Below are positions 27,364 through 33,242 of a stretch of 33,242 nt of DNA, one piece after another (the first letter of the stretch is position 1; each line of letters begins with the position of its first letter). The translations under genes and the position numbers were made by a program. The notes beneath the pieces were generated by a model. That model did not search any database. It was not told the origin of the DNA and was given only the letters and a program-made list of their open reading frames with translations. The DNA comes from Candidatus Moraniibacteriota bacterium (GTDB lineage Bacteria; Patescibacteriota; Minisyncoccia; Moranbacterales; UBA1568), in the NCBI GenBank assembly GCA_903859375.1, contig CAIOMK010000038.1, positions 1 to 33,242 on the forward strand, written 5' to 3'.

Positions 27364-28305
27364 TCAATATCCGCGGATGACCGAAGAAACATTTCCGATG
27401 CGGTTCCCCCAGGAAGAATTTTTCTCGAGAAAAACGTGCTTCCACATATCGGTAGCGGATTGGTTGCGGGCGATGAGCACTATGCCCCATCGGCCGTTGT
27501 CCACCGTCTTCGATGACTTCACGCCGAACGATCCAGTGGATCCGTCACTCTCGATCTGGATACCTTCACGACCGTTCCGGCGGAACTGATTGTCGCGGGA
27601 CCAGATTTCGGAACCGTCGACGACCGCCTTCCATCCGCTTCCGCCATTGTCGTTCGAATTGACATTCTCAAGCCACGCCTTCGTGTCCGCGAGAAAATCG
27701 ATACCGTCTGTCTCATTGTCATGTATATCGCAATTGACGAGCACGACGTACCGGCTCTCGGAAAAGATTCCCGCCCGGCCGCTCCCCTTCACCTCGACTT
27801 TCTCGGCATACAGACGATGGTTCTTGTCGCTTTTCGCGGAGTCCGCGGAAATACCGTCGAGCCGTGCGTCTTTTACGACGACGTCGAACAGTTTCGCGCG
27901 GGCGTCCTTGACGACCTCGATACCGTTGCGTCCGTTTTCGACCGTGACATCATTGAGAGACGACCCGTGCTTCATCGTGACCGTCGCGTTGTTCTTGCCT
28001 CCGCGGATGACCACCTTGTTACGATCGTTGTGGTTTCCATTCACCGTGACGCCCTTCGGAATGGTGATCGATTCCTTGTATTTCCCATCATGAATAGAGA
28101 TTTCGTCCCCGTCGCCGGCATAATCGAGCGCCTTGCTGATCGTCGCATACGGATGAGCACTCGTCCCGTCCTCAAGACCGGATGCGTTCCCGTCGACATG
28201 GATCGTTTTGGAATTCCCGAAAACGACGAACGGAAGCATCACTGAAACCGCCAGTATGGTCGCAAGCGCGCCATATTTTACACGAGAAAGCGTCACGAAA
28301 GACAT
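27364..28305 (-). CDS. Secreted right-handed parallel beta-helix protein
   Basis: Signal peptide; IHVDGNASGLEDGTSAHPYATISKALDYAGDGDEISIHDGKYKESITIPKGVTVNG; repeating NDVTVENGRNGIEV-type rungs. Confidence 0.85.
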   Translation of the reverse strand: MSFVTLSRVKYGALATILAVSVMLPFVVFGNSKTIHVDGNASGLEDGTSAHPYATISKALDYAGDGDEISIHDGKYKESITIPKGVTVNGNHNDRNKVVIRGGKNNATVTMKHGSSLNDVTVENGRNGIEVVKDARAKLFDVVVKDARLDGISADSAKSDKNHRLYAEKVEVKGSGRAGIFSESRYVVLVNCDIHDNETDGIDFLADTKAWLENVNSNDNGGSGWKAVVDGSEIWSRDNQFRRNGREGIQIESDGSTGSFGVKSSKTVDNGRWGIVLIARNQSATDMWKHVFLEKNSSWGNRIGNVSSVIRGY

Positions 28306-28333
28306 AGTTCACCTGTTCAATGATTAACGTAAT

Positions 28334-28362
28334 ATGATAACAAACAAACCTTTTTTTGTCAA
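28334..28362 (-). promoter_or_regulatory. Minus-strand promoter for the beta-helix gene
   Basis: Minus strand: TTGACA (28357-28362), 17-bp spacer, TATCAT (28334-28339). Confidence 0.7.
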
Positions 28363-28384
28363 TATTGGATATCTCGGCTACAAT
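28356..28384 (+). promoter_or_regulatory. Plus-strand promoter for the acyl-CoA synthetase gene
   Basis: TTGTCA (28356-28361), 17-bp spacer, TACAAT (28379-28384). Confidence 0.7.
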
Positions 28385-28408
28385 AGAGGTATATAAAACA
28401 AAAAACGT

Positions 28409-30520
28409 ATGCGGAAAGAATCGCTCGACTCACTGTTTTCACCGGATTCCATCGCGCTCATCGGCGCTTCGACCCGTCTCGGAACCGTTGGCAATGATAT
28501 CGCCAAGAATCTCATACTCGGTCGGTTCGAGGGCAAAGTCTTCCCCGTCAACCCGAAGGCCGACGAGCTGTACGGCGTCCGGTGCTATCCGGACATCCGA
28601 TCCATCGGCTCGGTTCCGGAACTCGTCATCATCGCGATACCGGCCGCTTCGGTTCCCGACATGCTCAGGGAATCGGCCGACCTCGGCGTGGCGGCTGCGG
28701 TGATCATCTCTGCCGGGTTCCGTGAGACCGGCCAAGCCGGCGCCGCGCTCGAAGCCGAAGTCGCCCGTATCGCCGCCGAGACCGGCATGCTCGTACTCGG
28801 TCCGAACTGCCTCGGATTCCTTCATACCGGACTCCGTCTCAACGCATCCTTCGCCCCGAGACTCCCGCGCCGCGGTCCGGTCGGCTTCCTCTCGCAGAGC
28901 GGTGCGCTCATGACGGCCATACTCGATCTCTCCGAAGGGAAAATCGGCTTCTCGAAATTTGTCAGTACCGGCAATAAGGCCGTTCTCGACGAGAAGAAAC
29001 TCCTCTCCTATCTCTCGACCGATCCGGAAACACGCGTCATCGCATTCTACGCCGAAGGGCTTTCGGATGCACCCTCGCTCATCACTCTCGGCCGGGATGT
29101 GCTCGCGCTCCCGCAGGCGAAACCGATCATCGCCCTCAAATCAGGACGGACCGAATCCGGCATGCGCGCATCCGGCTCGCATACGGGATCGCTCGCCGGT
29201 ACCGATGCCGCGTACGACGCACTCTTTCGTCAGGCGTTCATACTGCGCGCCGACTCGGTCCGCGAATTTCTCGATACCATCGATACGCTTTCGAACAATA
29301 CGCTCCCGGCTGGTCCGCACGTGACCATCGTCACCAATGCGGGCGGCCTCGGTGTCATCGCCTCGGATGCGGCGACGCAGGCCGGACTTTCCGTTTCTGC
29401 ACTCACCAAGGACACGACCGATGCACTCCGTCTCCTCTTGCCCGCGGCCGCGAGCGTCGGCAATCCGATCGATGTCCTCGGCGATGCACAGAGCGACCGC
29501 TATGAGACCGCTCTCACACTCGCATCCAAAGATCCGGGTACGGATGCCATACTCGTCATCCTGACCCCTCAATCCATGACACAGGCGGACAAGACGGCAC
29601 GCGTCATCATCAAGACGAAGGAATCCTGTGACAAACCGGTACTCGCCGTATTCGCAGGCGGTCATTCGCTTTCCCACGGGACGGATATCCTCCGGGAAGC
29701 CGGCGTCTCCGTCTTCACCTATCCCGAAGAGGCGATCAGCGCACTCGGACTGCTTCATCGTATCGCCGCCTGGCGTGAAAAACGATTCTCACCGAAACGT
29801 TCATTTCAGGATATCGATCGCGATCGTGCCGAGAAGGCCTTCGCATCCGCACGATCGGAGCACCGGTCGCAACTCACCGAACAGGAAACGCGCGAAGTAT
29901 TTTTCGCCTACGGGTTCCCCCTCCTTGAAAGCCGGTTCGCACCGACTGCCGAAGAAGCCGAGACTGCCGCGCGTGAAATAGGCGGACGGGTCGCACTCAA
30001 GATCGTCTCGCCGGACATCATTCACAAGACCGACGCCGGCGGAGTCATGCTCGACATCGGACCAGACGAGGTCGCCTCGAAATACGCCGAGCTCTTCGAC
30101 CGGGTCCGCATGAAGAAACCGGAGGCCCGGCTCGACGGAGTGACAGTCATGGAGATGGGCATACCCGACGGCAAGGAACTCATACTCGGTGTGAAACGTG
30201 AACCGGGACTCGGAAGTCTCCTCCTTGTCGGCATGGGCGGCATTTATACGGAAACGCTGAGGGATGTCTCCTTCCGATTCGCACCGCTCGTCCCCGAAGA
30301 CGCGGTCGAGATGCTCTCCGAGCTTCGCAGCTTCCCTATCCTCAAGGGTGTCCGTGGCGAAGCCGGTATCGACATGACCGCCGTCACCGATTGCCTGCAG
30401 AGACTTTCCCGACTTGTCGAAGACTTCCCAGAAATCACCGAACTCGACATCAATCCTCTGTCCGCCCACACCGACGTATCGGCTTCCCGGATACTCGACG
30501 CCCGCATCTCGATCGACTGA
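28409..30520 (+). CDS. Acetate/acyl-CoA ligase (ADP-forming), fused alpha-beta subunits
   Basis: SIALIGASTRLGTVGNDIAKNL; VPDMLRESADLGVAAAVIISAGF; LGPNCLGF; GFLSQSGAL; C-terminal ATP-grasp region VALKIVSPDIIHKTDAGGVMLDI. Confidence 0.95.
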   Translation: MRKESLDSLFSPDSIALIGASTRLGTVGNDIAKNLILGRFEGKVFPVNPKADELYGVRCYPDIRSIGSVPELVIIAIPAASVPDMLRESADLGVAAAVIISAGFRETGQAGAALEAEVARIAAETGMLVLGPNCLGFLHTGLRLNASFAPRLPRRGPVGFLSQSGALMTAILDLSEGKIGFSKFVSTGNKAVLDEKKLLSYLSTDPETRVIAFYAEGLSDAPSLITLGRDVLALPQAKPIIALKSGRTESGMRASGSHTGSLAGTDAAYDALFRQAFILRADSVREFLDTIDTLSNNTLPAGPHVTIVTNAGGLGVIASDAATQAGLSVSALTKDTTDALRLLLPAAASVGNPIDVLGDAQSDRYETALTLASKDPGTDAILVILTPQSMTQADKTARVIIKTKESCDKPVLAVFAGGHSLSHGTDILREAGVSVFTYPEEAISALGLLHRIAAWREKRFSPKRSFQDIDRDRAEKAFASARSEHRSQLTEQETREVFFAYGFPLLESRFAPTAEEAETAAREIGGRVALKIVSPDIIHKTDAGGVMLDIGPDEVASKYAELFDRVRMKKPEARLDGVTVMEMGIPDGKELILGVKREPGLGSLLLVGMGGIYTETLRDVSFRFAPLVPEDAVEMLSELRSFPILKGVRGEAGIDMTAVTDCLQRLSRLVEDFPEITELDINPLSAHTDVSASRILDARISID

Positions 30521-30529
30521 CGACCATTG

Positions 30530-30565
30530 AAAAAACCGGGCCCTATCGAAGGGTCCGGTTTTTGT
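30530..30565 (+). terminator. Intrinsic terminator of the ACD gene
   Basis: ACCGGGCCCTATCGAAGGGTCCGGTTTTTGTTTG. Confidence 0.8.
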
Positions 30566-30614
30566 TTGTCCGACATGCGTTTCAAGTTCGACTCCGGACA
30601 AGACGCGTCCCGTC

Positions 30615-31199
30615 CTATTCCCGGCAACAGTTCATGATGTCCCCGATGACGGTACCGAGCCGTCCGAACAGATCACTCTTGCGGGTGGCGGGCTTCTTCG
30701 GATCCGGAGAAACGGTTTTCGTTTCGGACTGCAACGGGAGAGCGGCCGCCTCCGTGTCCGATATGTTCGCCGACGTATCCTTGATATCGAGCAGTCCGAG
30801 ATTCATTCCCCAGAAAAGATTCCAAATCGAATATGCCTTGTCGAAATATTCCTTGGCTTCGGCGTCCTTTCCCTGTCCGAGTGCTTTCGTCCCCACTTCG
30901 GACAGTCGCATGCTTGCCGCGAGCATGTGTTTCGAGATGCACCAGACCTCGCCTTTGGGATCCGTCACGACCTTCGCAAGCATGTCCTTGCGGATTTCGC
31001 GGACACTCTTGAGCAGTTCCAAAAATTTATCGTCCCGCGTCTTCTCGAAACTGAACTGGAAATGCTCTTCCAGGGAAATCAGGTTCATGATGGCGATGCC
31101 GAGATCCTCTTTGGATGAGAGATCAAGCGGATTACCCTCTTCCTTGAACCGCTTCACCTTATCCATGAATCCTTCGACTGATCCGAGTGATGTATCCAT
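30615..31199 (-). CDS. Hypothetical protein, mostly alpha-helical
   Basis: 194-aa ORF (MDTSLGSVEGFMDKVKRFKEEGNPLDLSSKEDLGIAIMNLISLEEHFQFSFEKT...); no confident family. Confidence 0.65.
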   Translation of the reverse strand: MDTSLGSVEGFMDKVKRFKEEGNPLDLSSKEDLGIAIMNLISLEEHFQFSFEKTRDDKFLELLKSVREIRKDMLAKVVTDPKGEVWCISKHMLAASMRLSEVGTKALGQGKDAEAKEYFDKAYSIWNLFWGMNLGLLDIKDTSANISDTEAAALPLQSETKTVSPDPKKPATRKSDLFGRLGTVIGDIMNCCRE

Positions 31200-31279
31200 A
31201 GTGGTCTGTTATGTATCGAAATGAAAACCGATGACGCTACGAGATCCCGTCCCGCACGCGCGAGAAACAGGCGTATCGT

Positions 31280-31717
31280 TCAGGAAAAAAAGAAATGGAC
31301 GATCAGGCTCGCCGCGATGACACCGACGAGAGGCGCGATAAGCTTCTGATATGGGAAATACACTTTCCCGTCGTGCCTGGCGATGATCCGTTTGTTGATG
31401 GCGTCAATGACGAATATCGCACATGCACCGAAGACGATTCCCGCCACGACCGGAGGCAGTCCCAAGACGAGCCCAGGCCCGGACCAGACGAGCTGTTTTC
31501 GCACCGAGAACGCCGTGATAGCGATTGTCAGAAGAAAAATAGTCGAGAAGCTCCCTTTGAAGTCCTTTCCGTACTTGGCCAGCCACTTCACCGTGACCAC
31601 CGTCGCCGAAACGATCAACGCACCGATCCACAGACCGAGCACGAGGTCGCTGACGCCAAGCCACCTGGCGAGCGCCATCCCGCCGATGAGACCCAGAGGA
31701 CAAAGTGGTCCACACAT
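31280..31717 (-). CDS. Multi-pass membrane protein of unknown function
   Basis: 145 aa with about four TM segments; N-terminal MCGPLCPLGLIGGMALARW. Confidence 0.7.
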   Translation of the reverse strand: MCGPLCPLGLIGGMALARWLGVSDLVLGLWIGALIVSATVVTVKWLAKYGKDFKGSFSTIFLLTIAITAFSVRKQLVWSGPGLVLGLPPVVAGIVFGACAIFVIDAINKRIIARHDGKVYFPYQKLIAPLVGVIAASLIVHFFFS

Positions 31718-31753
31718 ACGATACGCATTAGAGGATGAAGTTTCCTCCCTATT

Positions 31754-33004
31754 TTAGGCTATTTTCATGTCTTTGCCAATATCACGTTTCCCCCGGATGA
31801 TGTCGGTATAGATGCGTTCCAATGCTTCCGCATACGGTTCGGATTTCAAATCCGCAACGCTTTCCCGGGCACGCTCGCCTATTCCGTGAAGGTCCGCAGA
31901 ATCAAGACTGCGGATCAGCCGAGCAAGAGCCGTGGCATCCTCCGGCTCACACAAAAATCCGTTCACACCGTCCCGTATCCGCTCCGTCATGCCGCCGATA
32001 TCGGAAGCGATGACGACCTTGCCACGGGCAAGCGACTCCGTCAGGACATACGGCAGATTCTCATACCAGACCGACGGGATGACGACCGCCTTCGCCTCCG
32101 CGATCTCGCGATCGAGTTCCGCGCCATACTTCGGTCCCTGGAATTTCACGGTTCCGGAACAGCCACGCGTCGTCGCGAGCCGGCTCAACGTTTCCATATA
32201 TGAATGTTCTCCGGATCCGACGATATGAAACTCGAATTCCGATCCGAGAAGACTCGCCGCCCCGATCAGGGTTTCGATTCCCTTCTCCGGAGAGATCCTT
32301 CCAAAAAAGAGAATCCGATTCTTGACGATATCGGAGCCCACGACCGCGTCAGGGAACGGCACGAGTGGCTGTGGAACGTGTGCGATCGGATATCTGAAGC
32401 CGAGCTCAGCGAATGTACCGATGAGAAAACGGCTCGGTGAAAGGAACGCGTCGACCCCGGCATAGGTCCCGATTGCGGAGTGGAACCATCCCTCGACCGC
32501 ACAGACGAGACTTTTCGCGTACGAGTCCTTCACGCACCGGTCAAGGACACATCGGAATCCCGACCCGTGATTCCAGATCTTTCCACGGACGAACAGGTTA
32601 TAATTCGGCGAGACCAATTTGTAGTCATGAAGCGTCATCGCAATCGGTATGCCTTTCTTCCTCAGCGTGTGGATGATCGATGGCGAGAGCTGATGATAGA
32701 TATTGTGCAGATGTGCGACATCCGGACGGAATTCATCGATAAGCTGTCCGAGATTCCGTACGGCTTCACGGTTCCAAACGATGCCCGTCGCGAGACGTAC
32801 ATTCTCGGACAACGATTGTCCGGCGTCATATTCCGACTCTGTCACGAACAAACGGTCCCACGGCGTCGGTTCGTTGTCCGGATGACGCATCGAAAAAAAG
32901 GCGACCTCGTGTCCCCGCTCCGAAAGGACCTTCGCCATATCGAAATAGGCCCGCTCGGCTCCCCCTTTTATGAAATGATATTTGTTGATGAGAAGGATCC
33001 GCAT
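31754..33004 (-). CDS. Glycosyltransferase, GT4 family
   Basis: MRILLINKYHFIKGGAERAYFDMAKVLSERGHEV; RPDVAHLHNIYHQLSPSI; FFGRISPEKGIETLIGAASLL; PYVLTESLARGKVVIASDIGGMTERI. Confidence 0.93.
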   Translation of the reverse strand: MRILLINKYHFIKGGAERAYFDMAKVLSERGHEVAFFSMRHPDNEPTPWDRLFVTESEYDAGQSLSENVRLATGIVWNREAVRNLGQLIDEFRPDVAHLHNIYHQLSPSIIHTLRKKGIPIAMTLHDYKLVSPNYNLFVRGKIWNHGSGFRCVLDRCVKDSYAKSLVCAVEGWFHSAIGTYAGVDAFLSPSRFLIGTFAELGFRYPIAHVPQPLVPFPDAVVGSDIVKNRILFFGRISPEKGIETLIGAASLLGSEFEFHIVGSGEHSYMETLSRLATTRGCSGTVKFQGPKYGAELDREIAEAKAVVIPSVWYENLPYVLTESLARGKVVIASDIGGMTERIRDGVNGFLCEPEDATALARLIRSLDSADLHGIGERARESVADLKSEPYAEALERIYTDIIRGKRDIGKDMKIA

Positions 33005-33043
33005 AACGCTCCACTGTCCCGTGACCGGTGTATTGAATATTAT

Positions 33044-33072
33044 TTGACAAAATCGCTCTTTTGTTTTATTAT
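33044..33072 (+). promoter_or_regulatory. Putative sigma70-type promoter reading off the right edge
   Basis: TTGACA (33044-33049), 17-bp spacer, TATTAT (33067-33072). Confidence 0.6.
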
Positions 33073-33089
33073 CCTATAAATACGATATT

Positions 33090-33242
33090 ATGTCAATGCG
33101 AGATGGTAATGTGTACACACATATGGCGGTTTTTGCTAGGCTCTGGGGTCATCCCTCATCCCAGCCAAATATGTCAATCCATATGTCGGAAACGATACAA
33201 GAAGAACGGCTCAGGTGGGTCCTGCCGGTCGCCGGGAGCGAA
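33090..33242 (+). CDS. Truncated ORF at window edge; possible start of a transposase/integrase-like protein
   Basis: Open frame to the edge: MSMRDGNVYTHMAVFARLWGHPSSQPNMSIHMSETIQEERLRWVLPVAGSE. Start may be ATG at 33183. The transposase idea is only a weak resemblance of ERLRWVLPVAGSE. Confidence 0.3.
   Translation, partial: MSMRDGNVYTHMAVFARLWGHPSSQPNMSIHMSETIQEERLRWVLPVAGSE

Noticed and set aside
29801-30601. 266-aa minus-strand ORF opposite the ACD gene
   Set aside because: Antisense shadow; the plus-strand ACD frame is unambiguous and the ORF runs through the terminator hairpin.

Overview
The window looks like a chromosomal segment from a Candidate Phyla Radiation/Patescibacteria-like bacterium. 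That assignment is inferred from gene content and was not tested. Almost all genes are on the minus strand. Left part (1-7.4 kb): two tandem secreted polysaccharide deacetylase paralogs, the first truncated by the window edge. These are followed by three neighbouring secreted or anchored proteins that share a Gly/Asn/Thr-rich repeat motif (TGGNTVxGSGxIxTGxATxTA), and then a poorly coding region holding four copies of a ~57-bp nested inverted repeat. Middle part: GlmU-like nucleotidyltransferase, L,D-transpeptidase, CoA-binding protein, MazG-like pyrophosphohydrolase, QueA, DUF1653, GNAT, SecA, HPF, and a cell-wall cluster (MurB-MurC-MurG-FtsW) preceded by TrmD. Right part: DUF4012, a Wzz-like protein, glycosyltransferases, a beta-helix protein, and the only clear complete plus-strand gene, a fused ADP-forming acyl-CoA synthetase. 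The most interesting non-coding signal is an apparently independent, highly structured ~330-nt plus-strand RNA gene at ~12.50-12.83 kb. It has a near-consensus promoter and an intrinsic terminator, and I could not match it to any RNA class I know. Other notable items are the nested inverted-repeat family, the three-gene repeat-protein cluster, and a pair of divergent promoters whose -35 boxes overlap.
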